Source: Gadus chalcogrammus (lineage: Eukaryota > Chordata > Actinopteri > Gadiformes > Gadidae). From it: a DNA stretch of 64,000 nt. The stretch spans positions 2,877,751 to 2,941,750 of the forward strand of contig NC_079417.1 of NCBI RefSeq assembly GCF_026213295.1, given 5' to 3'. Positions 1-17,600 of this stretch are shown piece by piece (within the stretch, counting starts at the first letter, position 1; every line of letters begins with the position of its first letter). The notes under the pieces are model-generated. The model was not told where the DNA came from. It ran no database searches and saw nothing but the letters and a program-made list of their open reading frames with translations. The translations under genes and the position numbers were made by a program.

Positions 1-1513
1 TAACAATCAGACGGAGGGCCTCTTTGCCCCGTCGCCTCCACTGACGTCCAGACTCACTCCACTACGAAACGCTCAAAACCGCCGCACCAATCTCAGCGAC
101 CGAGTTGACGCAAAACCGTACCAGTTTGACTGGAACAACTTGGTACTAAACTTAACTTGGTACTAAACTTATCTAACAAAACAAAACGGAAAAACCAGCA
201 TGCAACCGCATTACATCGCCTTGCACACCGCCTGGCTCGTTCACTGTCTTCCCGCTCGTTCACTGTCTGTCTTCCCGCTCCCCTCTTCCCGCCCGTTTTC
301 TCTTAAAGGCGCAGTCTATATTTGTACCCGTTACATATGGGGTCAGATTAGAACAGTCTCATTAAAGGTTGGGTATGCGATTTGCGAAACGCCAGCAGAT
401 TTTGAAAATACACAACTCAAATGGTCCTACCCCCTCTCCTTCAACGCTGACTCTGACTCCACCCATTCCAAGTACCTGGACGCGCAATCATGCACGAGCG
501 CGAACAGAGATGCGCGAGAGCGAGCCAGGCTAGCGTAGGTTTTCGTTTAACAACATGGCACTACATTCAGCTGTAAGTTGCACCCAGTACCACGGGAAGT
601 ACTTTTGGGGGTGCTGCAACACCCCCTGTCCGAGGCCCTGTCTTATCACAGAAAACGATAATTTCTAAAAACTCCGGCCAAAGTGGAGATTTCTGAAAAC
701 GTCAGTTATGTGTTGTCGTGTCAACGGGGAGAAACGGGATTTTAGGTTCTGAAGCGTCACATTATGCACCAGGAAATGCTTAACGTCATGTGAGCGCCCG
801 CTGTACCGTATTGGTCCGAATATAAACACAAACCCCATTGTAAGACGACCTATATTTGGAAAAAAGATTTGAAGACCAGATCTTGTTTTTATGAATAAAT
901 AAATTGTATTCATTGAAATAATATACGAAAATAAAAAGGCATAGAATAAAACACTGCATTGCCACTAAACAGTAGTGAAAATAGGCCGTACTGATGTGTA
1001 CACCAAAGACTATTCCTGACACTCCTCTGCCCCGCTGTGTTCGCTCTGGCTGTGGTCGCTACGAACTGTTTCGGCCCGTGGCAAAGCGAGTCATCCTCGC
1101 TGCTGTCCAAGGCATTTTGAGACGCAGCATTTATTTAATGCTCATATGACCTAGTGCTGAAAAAAGGTTATATGAAAAAGTGTGAGGGTAGCGGTGGTGC
1201 GCTAAACTTGTTCTGTGAGCAGCTGGATGTGAACCATGGTGTGAAGGAAGTGAACACAACGATCGATTTTCAACTGTGCGCGCATGCACTGGTGTAATTG
1301 AGCTGCGCTGCTATATATCTTTTTTATCAATGTAACGAGTTGCGAGTCTAGTGCAGGCTGAGTTTTTTTTTTCCAGCACCCCCTGCTGAGAATACGTTCT
1401 CGCGGCTATGGTTGCACCAGATGTTATAAACATTAAACGGTCACATAAATCATTACTATTTTTAGAAAATGTATGTTTGTTTCATATAATTGTATTGGAA
1501 GTCCTGGTTTTCA

Positions 1514-1813
1514 CTAGGGTTGCCGCGGTGTGGACATTTTCACAACGAGTAATACACTCGTCTCAACACCGGTATTACCGAGTATAAACGGTATAAACTT
1601 TGAAACTAGGTCAACCGCCACACAAGCATCGGTTTTTAGACCCTTCTCGTCCTTCAGTGGCCGCCAACGTTCGAAAGCAGCGCCTAGGATTATTCTTGAT
1701 TTCAGTTTTTCTCTTTCAGCGTTTTTATTACCAATTACTCTCTGCAAAAGAGTTTTCCTTCTCTTTGCTGGTGGTGGTGGTGGTGGTGGGGATGGTGGCG
1801 TCTTGTCTGCCAT
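1514..1813 (-). CDS. Short transposon-type ORF, unrecognised family
   Basis: A 99-residue ORF starting with a proline run and a basic patch (AKRRK), followed by a charged helix with an arginine-tryptophan motif (ERWRPLKDEKGLKTDA). I recall this RWxxLKxxKGxKTDAxVA pattern from the N-terminus of repetitive, transposon-associated fish proteins, but cannot assign a family. It lies between the short inverted matches at 361-386 and 2166-2191, so it may be the remnant of that element's gene. No continuing exon was identified. It may be non-functional. Confidence 0.35.
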   Translation of the reverse strand: MADKTPPSPPPPPPPAKRRKTLLQRVIGNKNAEREKLKSRIILGAAFERWRPLKDEKGLKTDACVAVDLVSKFIPFILGNTGVETSVLLVVKMSTPRQP

Positions 1814-2190
1814 GGTAATTGTCTTCTACTGCTAGGTCCAAATGTGGATTAACTAGTTCCAGCAGCTACCGCAGGATAACAACAAACAGGAGCTTGCTCT
1901 GGGTCACGAGCTCTGGGTCACGAGTACTGCACGAAGGGGTCGCGCGCGGGGCGCGGGGGAGGGGGAGTGCAGTACGACCGTTGATTGACGTACTTACTGT
2001 CCAATGCAACGAGGTGGCAATCCAAATGATTGGCTGGAGTTTTTCGAGCCCTGCCCGTTCCACAGATGATTGACTTGTTTAATTTTCATGTCGGTACTTC
2101 TAATTCAGTGGCTGTAAGCGGGTTATGATAAGGATTTCAAGTAATTTTGCAAAAATGGCCAAAAAAGCAAATTCCATACCCAACCTTTAA

Positions 2191-3215
2191 TAATGAATGC
2201 ACAGAGAAGGATTCACAAATGTATTTTGTGATTTATATATAAATTACTCTCTTCTCCTAAATACATTTCAATGCACACACAAATGGATATCGGTATGTAT
2301 AAATGTAAAATAAATCCATAAACAAAAATAAGTTTCACAAACACATTTCTAATCCACACACACATGTGCCTTGTTTTAAATAAATGTAATGAAAATCCAT
2401 AAATATGTTAATTAATATTTTTTTGCAATTTTCACCAAAAATGTATTTGGATGTTTTTACATTTATACAAACTGTTAAACTTGAATTAACAAGACGCTTT
2501 TCATTTGTGAACTTGTTTGCATTTGTGTGTGAACTGGACTGTATTTATATGTGGATTTTTGAGACTCTCCTGACGTCGCTGGATTCACAAATGCATTTCT
2601 TTCAACAAGGAACTCTCTGTAGCCAATCAGATGCCTCCCTTGTTTTCAGCCAATCACATGACTGCAGTTCCGACCTATGAGTCCAGCTTCAGAGCCTCCC
2701 GGGTCAAATGTCTATGGGAAATAACATGGGTTTTTTGAATGATCGTACATAACAATCTGTAGGTGGCGAAGAAGTAAAAGCTGCGTCACGTTTTGAGCTA
2801 CACACTTTTTCCATCTAGTTTCGACTGGGTTTGGGATTGTCGGTGCCGTTAAAGTAGTAAACGGCACCGACATTGTAAAAACCCAGTCACTGCAGTCATG
2901 TGATTGGCTTAAATCCAAATATAAATACAGACCAGTTCACACACAAATGCAAACCAGTTCACAAATGAAAAGTGAATGAAATATTTTTTGAATTCATATA
3001 TTTAAGGATTTACATTACATTTATTTAAAACAAGGTACATTTGTGTTTGGATCAGAAATGTGTTTGTGAAACTTATTTTTGTTTATGGATAAATTGTTCA
3101 TTTATACATGCCGATATCCATTTGTGTATGCATTGATATGTATTTGTGAGAAGAGAGTAATTTATTTATAAATCACAAAATACATTTTTGAATACTTCTC
3201 TGTGCATTCTTTATG
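2191..3215. repeat. Foldback element with long inverted arms
   Basis: The left arm (about 2191-2420) and the right arm (about 2990-3215) are near-perfect reverse complements over more than 200 bp. Further matching segments lie inward: the TTTGTGAACTxGTTTGCATT block at about 2500 and the complement at about 2950, and the GCCAATCACATGACTGCAG block at about 2649 and 2890. The whole is a palindrome of about 1 kb with an unpaired centre and no transposase, like a non-autonomous foldback or long-TIR MITE. Confidence 0.75.
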
Positions 3216-3396
3216 AATGACACTGTTCTGACCCCATACGTTTGGGGAAAGTTCAATGTGCGACTGGTTTCGTAGTGGCTGTATTTCTGCAACACAGTTG
3301 AATTTCTGAAACGTCTTCAAATACTGTATTAGGGGCCCACTACTATCTATATTAAAGCATCCATAAAGTAGCATGCCATGGGACCTTTAATACTGT

Positions 3397-3785
3397 GTTT
3401 AGACCCGGCTCTAGGCCGTAACAAACTATTGCAGAGAGGTTGATGATTGAAAGAGTAAACTTAACATAATTTAATTAAGGACAACCAATAAATTGAAGTA
3501 ATGATATGTGTAGATCAGCAGCATCAGTAACACAGTAAGTGGATGATGAATATATGTTATGTAGTGGTGTAGAGTCGACAAAGCAGGGTAATGGAACAAA
3601 AAACGGGAAGTTGAGCAGCCTACAAAAGGGAAAGCGAGTCAATCATTCAAATTGGCAACTTCTGAGAACAAGTGACAAACGTGCTTCCACTTTTCCATAA
3701 TGAGCCACTGGCTCCTCCCACGACCTCCAACACATGAGCAGGGGACCCGCCCCCAGTCTCCTCGAGCCACGGGGTTGGCACAACT
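3397..3785. repeat. Duplicated block, copy 1 (see 12265)
   Basis: The sequence from the GTTTAGACCCGGCTCTAGGC motif to the GAGCCACGGGG motif is repeated in the same orientation at about 12265-12665 with only scattered changes plus a small insertion in copy 2. Both copies run directly into a minisatellite built on CTGTTAATACTGTTGATACTG. No coding evidence was seen. Confidence 0.75.
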
Positions 3786-3905
3786 GTTAGTACTGTTAAT
3801 ACTGCGCTGTTAATACTGCTCTGTTAATACTGTTAATACTGCTCTTTGAATACTGTTGATACTGCTCTGTTAATACTGTTGAGACTAATATCTGTTAACA
3901 CTGTT
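3785..3905. repeat. CTGTTAATACTG minisatellite
   Basis: Degenerate tandem units of roughly 17-21 bp (ACTGTTAATACTGCTCTGTTA and variants) follow the duplicated block. The same unit recurs at 12050-12260 and 12680-12790. Confidence 0.7.
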
Positions 3906-4014
3906 CCTTATTGGTGTATGGGAGAGTTCACTCTTTGATATGGCTGTCTGTAGGGCCTACTAAAAGCATACGGCTCCTTTAAATGCGTCTGCATAATTGA
4001 AACTTGCAGCGAAA

Positions 4015-4128
<114 letters not shown>

Positions 4129-4129
4129 A

Positions 4130-5100
4130 CTGTTGTTTGAGACCATCCAGTTAAATTTCGTCATACTAATTAGTATTTATAATATCGGTTTTATTGTGAA
4201 TATATAGTTGTACAATTACAGCAGAACAACTATTTATTGAATAATGAATAAGGTGAACAATTTTAACAATCGGGTTTTAGATTTCTGTTCACAACCAAAT
4301 TAACATTTTTCTTTTGGTTGTGAACAGAAACATCTTACATTTTTAGTGCACTTACTTTTAACTGTCCCACATGATCGGTTCCCTAAATAATAAGTAATCC
4401 ATCCACTTTAAATGTGGTGCAATGTCTAAATTATTTCACACCTTATCTTTAGTTTGAACTGAAATTGTCAACATATTACCTGCTTATACCTTACTAATAA
4501 ATGTCTAAAGTATTAATTTCCTCTTTTTTGTTTTAAGTTCATCATTTAATTTGTTTTACACAAAAGTGCATTAGACTTGTTGAAGGGATAATGTGGTGGA
4601 TTTAATCTCAATCTGACTTGTTCTAACTTCCTCTTATCACGAAATGTTGGCTGCTGCCCATGCTCTTTAGCCTTCATATTTTAAGCACACTATCTCTTCA
4701 CATAAACCTGTTGCTTGAATAAATGTTTCCTATTTCTATTTTGGTTTTACATCATTGAGGTCTCAAAGTTAGACCTAAACTGTTAAGGCTTTTGCTTCAC
4801 GTCATAGCATCACGTCCCGATGATGGAATATAACTTGTATGAAGTATTTTTTATTGCCATCCATTTTGAAAATGTTGTCTTTGGTTGAAAATAAGACACA
4901 AGACACAGCAAGATGGTAATATTTGGTATTATTCAATACAAATACGGTAAACAAGTAGTAAACAAAATATCAGAAATACACAGTATGACTAATGACTGGT
5001 TTGTCAATGATAATCATATTTTAAAAGTAAAAACAACTATATAATAACAATAATATTTCTTATCATATAATTTTTTTTATTATATATATAATTATTGTGG
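4130..5100. other. AT-rich intergenic sequence
   Basis: No exon or RNA gene seen. It contains a perfect 18-bp inverted repeat (4282-4299 and 4313-4330, 13-base loop). The remainder is AT-rich single-copy-looking sequence just downstream of the 3' end of receptor gene 1, so part of it may be 3' untranslated sequence. Confidence 0.4.
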
Positions 5101-5149
5101 GATTTTTAACCTCTGGTTTACTGGACATCTGGTCTAGCCCCTTACTCAG

Positions 5150-5423
5150 TTGTTTGCTCATCCCTCTAGCATTAACTCATCCCTGTAGCCCTTAACTCAT
5201 CCCTAGCCTTTACCCATCAATGTAGCCCTTAACTCATCCCTCTAGCATTAACTCATCCCTGTAGCCCTTAACTCATCCCTCTAGCCTTTACCCATCAATG
5301 TAGCCCTTAACTCATCCCTCTAGCATTAACTCATCCCTGTAGCCCTTAACTCATCCCTCTAGCCTTTACCCATCAATGTAGCCCTTAACTCATCCCTCTA
5401 GCTTTTACCCATCGATGTAGCCC

Positions 5424-5446
<23 letters not shown>
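5150..5446. repeat. 21-bp minisatellite overlapping the receptor stop codon
   Basis: Units of about 21 bp (CTCATCCCTCTAGCATTAA and CTCATCCCTGTAGCCCTTAA variants, with CCCATCAATG variants) form a higher-order pattern of about 63 bp. The last unit, read on the minus strand, supplies the final codons and TAA stop of the gene 1 tail exon. Confidence 0.85.
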
Positions 5447-11920
<6,474 letters not shown>

Positions 11921-12049
11921 TGAGGTGAGTGAATGAGGAACTTATTAAAATGTACATGAGCAGAGTCATAACTTAGAGCTGAGCCAACATACAGGAAGAA
12001 TATATAGTTAGAGATTAAAGGTTCAACAAAACCATAATCAACCAATATT

Positions 12050-12262
12050 AATACTGTTCACTGGTAATACTGTTGATTCTGACTTCTATTAATTTTGTTA
12101 ATAATGTTAACACCGTTCATGCGGTTCTCTGATGATACCTTTCTCTGTTAACACTGTTGATACTGTTCTGTTAATCTCGTTGATACAGTTCTATGTTAAT
12201 TCTTCTCACTGTTGATACTGTTGATACTGTTCTGTTAATACTGTTGATACTGTTCTGTTTAT
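12050..12262. repeat. CTGTTGATACTGTTCTGTTA minisatellite
   Basis: Degenerate tandem units related to those at 3785 and 12680. Immediately precedes the second copy of the duplicated block. Confidence 0.7.
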
Positions 12263-12264
12263 AC

Positions 12265-12790
12265 TGTGTTTAGACCCGGCTCTAGGCCGTAATAAACTAT
12301 TGGAGGGTGATGATTGAAAGAGTAAACTTAACATAATTGAATGAAGGACGACCACTACATTTAAGTAATGACATGTGTAGATCAGCAGCATCAGTAACAC
12401 AGTAAGTGGATGATGGATATATGTTATGTAGTGGTGTAGAGTCGACAAAGCAGGGTAATGGAACAGAAAACGGGAAGTTGAGCAGCCTGCACAACGGAAA
12501 GCGAGTGCACTGGTGTCGAGGGCTTGAAGACTGCGCCATTCAAAATTGCAGCTTCTGAGATCACATGACACAGGTGCTTCCACCTCTCCGTAATGAGCCA
12601 CTGGCTCCTCCCACGACCTCCAACACATGAGCAGGGGACCCGCCCCCAGTCTCCTCGAGCCACGGGGTCGGCACAACTGTTAGTACTGTTAATACTGCTC
12701 TGTTAATACTGTTGATACTGATCACTGTTAATACTGTTGATACTGCTCTGTTAATACTGTTGATACTGCTCTGTTAATACTGCCTGTAGC
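12265..12790. repeat. Duplicated block, copy 2, with trailing minisatellite
   Basis: Direct repeat of 3397-3785, slightly longer through an extra segment at about 12505-12545. It is again followed by the CTGTTAATACTGTTGATACTG array (12675-12790). The shared flanking minisatellite implies that a unit containing both was copied. Confidence 0.75.
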
Positions 12791-13081
12791 AAAGGTCCAT
12801 GTCACCTAGGAGGCTGCCCCACCCCACCTAGGCGACTTGTTTTGGGCTCCTCTAGAGAAAGGATGCACGGAGTTGGTTTTAAAAATATGGTTTATTGCAC
12901 CAGTGTGATAATGAACATGGCAAGGGTGCTCCGCTGCCATCCAGGAGATCTCCCCGAGTGCGAGTGCAGACGGCTGGTCTAACCTGTGCTCACTGATTAC
13001 TCAATGTGCAACAGGTGTGTAGCCTCCCCCAGCACCAGAGTCCAATCAGACTCCGCCAGCTGAGGCTGCTTAAACCAGCCA

Positions 13082-13083
<2 letters not shown>
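12791..13083. other. Repeat-like sequence, unassigned
   Basis: No exon or clear structure. Contains GTTTATTGCACCAGTGTGAT and an AATCAGACTCCGCCAGCTGA stretch that look like part of a dispersed element, but boundaries are not visible. Confidence 0.3.

Positions 13084-13171
<88 letters not shown>
13084..13171. repeat. (CA)n microsatellite
   Basis: About 88 bp of pure CA repeat. Confidence 0.95.
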
Positions 13172-13174
<3 letters not shown>

Positions 13175-13238
13175 CACAGTGGCCTTAATCTCTGATGACT
13201 TATCATGGTCAATGTGTGATGTAGTTCAGCAGGTGTGT

Positions 13239-13415
13239 TAAATGTAAATGGACTGCATTTATATAGCGCTTTTTCTAGCCATTGGCCACCCAAAGCACTT
13301 TACAATATTGCCTCACATTCACCATTCACGCACACATTCACACACCGACGGCAGAGTCAACCATGCAAGGCGACAGCCAGCCCGCTCTACCACCTGAGCT
13401 ACTGCCACCCTGAAT
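13239..13415. repeat. Dispersed teleost repeat (TTTATATAGCGCTTT family)
   Basis: The sequence GGACTGCATTTATATAGCGC, followed by CAAAGCACTTTACAAT, CACATTCACCATTCACGC and a GCTCTACCACCTGAGCTACTGCC end, matches a short interspersed repeat I know from many fish introns. The last segment resembles a B-box-like tRNA-derived motif, but SINE status is inference. Confidence 0.6.
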
Positions 13416-13419
13416 GTGT

Positions 13420-14311
13420 TACATAACACATTTGCCGTGGCAATCTTGACAATCTATCGCCGAATTAGGTTACACAATAGTGCTTGAGACTGATGAAATC
13501 CATTGCTTTTGCAGTACTATGAATGTTGTGAAATAAATAAATCAGGATTTCCATTGAATACTGATAATACTGTTCTGTTACTGTAAAGTGTTCAGTGTTC
13601 ATACTATTGATGCTGCTCTTAATACTGTTAATAATGTACTCTGTCAATACTTTAAACACTGCTCTTGTTTAATACTGACCAGGAAGACTGCTGTTACCAT
13701 GGGCCCCAAGGTATGCTAGTTGTTGCCTAGGACGCTAGATGTTACCAGGGACACTAGTGGGGTATCAGGTACACTGGTCAGTGTTGGCCCTAGGCAAGTC
13801 TTTCTTTGGGTCCGCTCCTTGCCTTGAGCTGAGAACTGTGACGTTAAAAAAAAAACTGAAGACTGCAATTGTTTAAAAGAGATGGCTACACATTTAATTA
13901 ACATTAGACATTGCTATAAAACCTTGTAGAAACTTGCCCAATGTTTATTTGGCAAAAAGGCTAGAATTACATTTAATACATTTATAATTTCAATAGATTT
14001 GCTGTCATGTTGCACACAATGTATGAAAATTTATATTGCGTAAAAATTCACTATGGACAACTACGAGCCTTCTCTACCTGGGCTGTGAATGCAAATCACC
14101 ACCAGAGGGCAACATAACCCCTCCGAATGGATCTTGAATTAGAGAATTAATTAACTTTTGTGAACTGGCTTGACTGGTCCACACAACTGCATATTCAGCG
14201 TATGGGGCAGGCTGCCACTGACACCGATGGTTATGAACTTATTAAAAAAAAGCTATATACTAACTTTTTAAAATATCTACCTCGAGGAAGTACTTGGTCA
14301 TCATAAACTGT
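13420..14311. other. Sequence downstream of receptor gene 2
   Basis: No exon recognised. The part near 13690-13790 (TTACCAGGGACACTAGTGGG) resembles the intronic TTACCAGGGACACTAGTGG repeat inside each tail cassette (for example 14990), so it may be the decayed edge of a sixth cassette. The rest is AT-rich. Confidence 0.4.
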
Positions 14312-14697
14312 TTACTGAGTATCTTCAGTCAGCTCCCTAGAGACCGGTCGTCCTGGGTGGGAGCCTGCAGGGCCTATCCGGCGGGAGGAGGCTGCATCAC
14401 GGTGCGTTGAGACTGGGGAACCGGCTCTCAGAACAGCCTCCTCTCTCGGTCCAACAGGCTCCTCTCTCGGTCCAACCGGGTTCATCTGCATCCCGCTGTT
14501 AACGTAGACGTCCTCCTCACCTCCGAAGACGACCTGAGATACAGAATGGGTCTTCAAACACAACAGAGCTCCACAAATATCCCAGAGGTCAGTGTGGAGC
14601 TTGTATCCACGTTACCTGGGACTCCTCCTCGTCTGGGGGGGCTCGCGTCACAGTGGCAGCGTAAAAGGACCGCGTCTCCTCACTCACTTTCCGGGTT
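14312..14697 (-). CDS. Gene 2 tail cassette 5 (exons A and B)
   Basis: Exon A is 14697-14616 and exon B is 14533-14312, 222 bp, ending in TAA. A encodes a basic-acidic linker ending APPDEEESQ. B encodes EEDVYVNSGMQ, two tandem VGPREE units and the end SRELTEDTQ. This is the 3'-most cassette of the gene. Confidence 0.7.
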
Positions 14698-17600
14698 CTG
14701 AAATCAAAAGAATACACAGTAGAGCAAACTGTATATCAGAGGGGGTGGGATGGTCTATTGGTCAGGGGGTTTGGAAACCAGTTGAAAGGTTCTGGCAGAC
14801 CTATCATAGAGAGTGCATATTGAGCGTATAGGGCGGGCCAATACTGACACTGATGGTTACCACGTTAGCAGCGATGCTAGTGGTCATCATGGACACAGGT
14901 GGTTACCAGGGGCGACCAGGGAACTAGTGCATACCAGGTTCACAAGTTGGTACTAAGTCCTACCAGGGTCAAACGTTGTTACCAGGGGTTACCAGGGACA
15001 CTAGTGGTTACAAGGATTTAACTTGGGCAGAAGTGGTTACCACAGACTCTAGTCACTAGTGTTTAGCAGGGCCGTGAGCTGTTACCAGAGACACTACTGG
15101 TTACTGGTTACCAGGGGTCACCAGGGATGCTTGTGTTATCAGGGACACTAGTTGTTCTCTGGGTTTACCATGGCCATATAATCTCAAGTAGGCTGTTCCC
15201 TTATTTGGAGTCAGCTGGGATTGGAGCCTGATATTGGCAGAAGAATAAACACAGTAGGATATGACCTTTATATATTAAACGGTAACTAACCACTAAGAAA
15301 GAGAGAAAAATAAGGAAGGGAAAACAGAGAGCAGAACATGGAGCAGCAACCAGTCTTGTGATCTACAGGGAGACTATAACGCTATATACAAACTTTTAAA
15401 ATATCTATTCTAAGGAAATACTTGGTCATCATGAACTGTTTACTGAGTATCTTCAGTGAGCTCCCTAGAGACCGGTCGTCCTGGGTGGGAGCCTGCAGGG
15501 CCTATCAGGCGGGAGGAGGCTACATCACGGTAAATTGAGACAGGGGAACCGGCCCTCAGAACAGCCTCCTCTCTTGGTCCAACAGGCTCCTCTCTCGGCC
15601 CAACCGGGTTCATCTGCATCCCGCTGTTAACGTAGACGTCCTCCTCACTTCTGATGACGACCTGAGATACAGAATGGGTCTTCAAACACAACAGAGCTCC
15701 AAAAATATCCCAGAGGTCAGTGTGGAGCTTGTATCCACGTTACCTGGGACTCCCCCTCGTCCGGGGGGGCTCGCTTCACAGTGGCAGCGTTAAAGGACCG
15801 TGCTTCCTCAGCCACTTTCCGAGTTCTGAAATCAAAAGAATACACAGTAGAGCAAACTGTATATCAGAGGGGGTGGGATGGTCTATTGGTCAGGGGGTTT
15901 GGAAACCAGTTGAAAGGTTCTGGCAGAGCTATCATAGAGAGTGCATATTGAGCGTATAGGGCGGGCCAATACTGACACTGATGGTTACCACCTTAGCAGC
16001 GATGCTAGTGGTCATCATGGACACAGGTGGTTACCAGGGGCGACTAAGGAACTAGTGCATACCAGGTTCACGAGTTGGTACTAAGGCCTACCAGGGTCAA
16101 ACGTTGTTACCAGGGGTTACCAGGGACACTAGTGGTTACAAGGAGTTAACTTGGGCAGAAGTGGTTACCACAGACTCTAGTCACTAGTGTTTAGCAGGGC
16201 CGTGAGCTGTTACCACAGACACTACTGGTTACCAGGGGTCACCAGGGATGCTTGTGTTATCAGGGACACTAGTTGTTCTCTGGGTTTACCATGGCCATAT
16301 AATCTCAAGTAGGCTGTTCCCTTATTTGGAGTCAGCTGGGATTGGAGCCTGATATTGGCAGAAGAATAAATACAGTAGGATATGACCTTCATATATCAAA
16401 CGGTAACTAACCATTAAGAAAGATAAAATTAAGGAAGGGAAAACAGAGAGCAGAACATGGAGCAGCAACCAGTCTTGTGATCTACAGTGAGACTATAACG
16501 CGATATTCTAACTTTTAAAATATCTATTCTGAGGAAATACTTGGTCATCATAAACTGTTTACTGAGTATCTTCAGTGAGCTCCCTAGAGACCGGTCGTCC
16601 TGTGTGGGAGCCTGCAGGGCCTATCAGGCGGGAGGAGGCTGCATCACGGTGCGTTGGGACTGGGGAACCGGCTCTCAGAACAGCCTCCTCTCTCGGTCCA
16701 ACAGACTCCTCTCTCGGCCCAACCGGGTTCATCTGCATCCCGCTGTTAACGTAGACGTCCTCCTCACCTCCGAAGACGACCTGAGACACAGAATGGGTTT
16801 TCAAACACAACAGCGCTCAACAAATATCCCAAAGGTCAGTGTGGAGCTTATAATCACGTTACCTGGGACTCCTCCTCGTCTGGGGGAGCTTGCTTCACAG
16901 TGGCAGCGTAAAAGGACTGCGTTTCCTCACCCATCTTCCAAGTTCTGAAATCCAAAGAATACACAGTAGAGCAAACTGTATATCAGAGGGGGTGGGATGG
17001 TCTATTGGTCAGGGGGTTTGGAAACCAGTTGAAAGGTTCTGGCAGAGCTATCATAGAGAGTGCATATTGAGCGTATAGGGCGGGCTAATACTGACACTGA
17101 TGGTTACCACCTTAGCAGCGATGCTAGTGGTCACCATGGACACAGGTGATTACCAGGGGCGACCAGGGAACTAGTGCATACCAGGTTCACGAGTTGGTAC
17201 TAAGTCCTACCAGGGTCAAACGTTGTTACCAGGGGTTACCAGGGACACAAGTGGTTACAAGGAGTTAACTTGGGCAGAAGTGGTTACCACAGACTCTAGT
17301 CACTAGTGTTTAGCAGGGCCGTGAGCTGTTACCACAGACACTACTGGTTACCAGGGGTCACCAGGGATGCTTGTGTTATCAGGGACACTAGTTGTTCTCT
17401 GGGATACCAGGGCCATATAATCACAAGTAGGCTGTTTCCTTATTTGGAGTCAGCTGGGATTGGAGCCTGATATTGGCAGAAGAATAAACACAGTAGGATA
17501 TGACCTTCATATATCAAACGGTAACTAACCATTAAGAAAGATAAAATTAAGGAAGGGAAAACAGAGAGCAGAACACGGAGCAGCAACCAGTCTTGTGATC

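Larger units (their letters stand above)
1..3400. repeat. Nested transposable-element block
   Basis: No host gene is visible. The stretch is layered repeats. A short inverted match (361-386 against 2166-2191, sharing ATTAAAGGTTGGGTATG) suggests the ends of one element. A second pair of related sequences lies just outside (about 336-360 and 3216-3240, sharing TATGGGGTCAG). The part at 3216-3390, read on the minus strand, begins with a motif I recognise as common in fish genomes (TTAAAGGTCCCATGGCATGC). Exact family names would need a repeat-library search. Confidence 0.6.

Noticed and set aside
200..538. 112-residue plus-strand ORF
   Set aside because: No recognisable domain, compositionally odd, and lies in a repeat block with inverted ends; no splice or start context supports it.
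12206..12676. 156-residue minus-strand ORF
   Set aside because: It spans the duplicated block and the minisatellite and ends in repeat-encoded TVLTEQYQQ; the frame is not kept in the other copy at 3.4 kb.
16541..16948. 135-residue plus-strand ORF over tail cassette 3
   Set aside because: Antisense to the A and B exons; not open in the other four copies.
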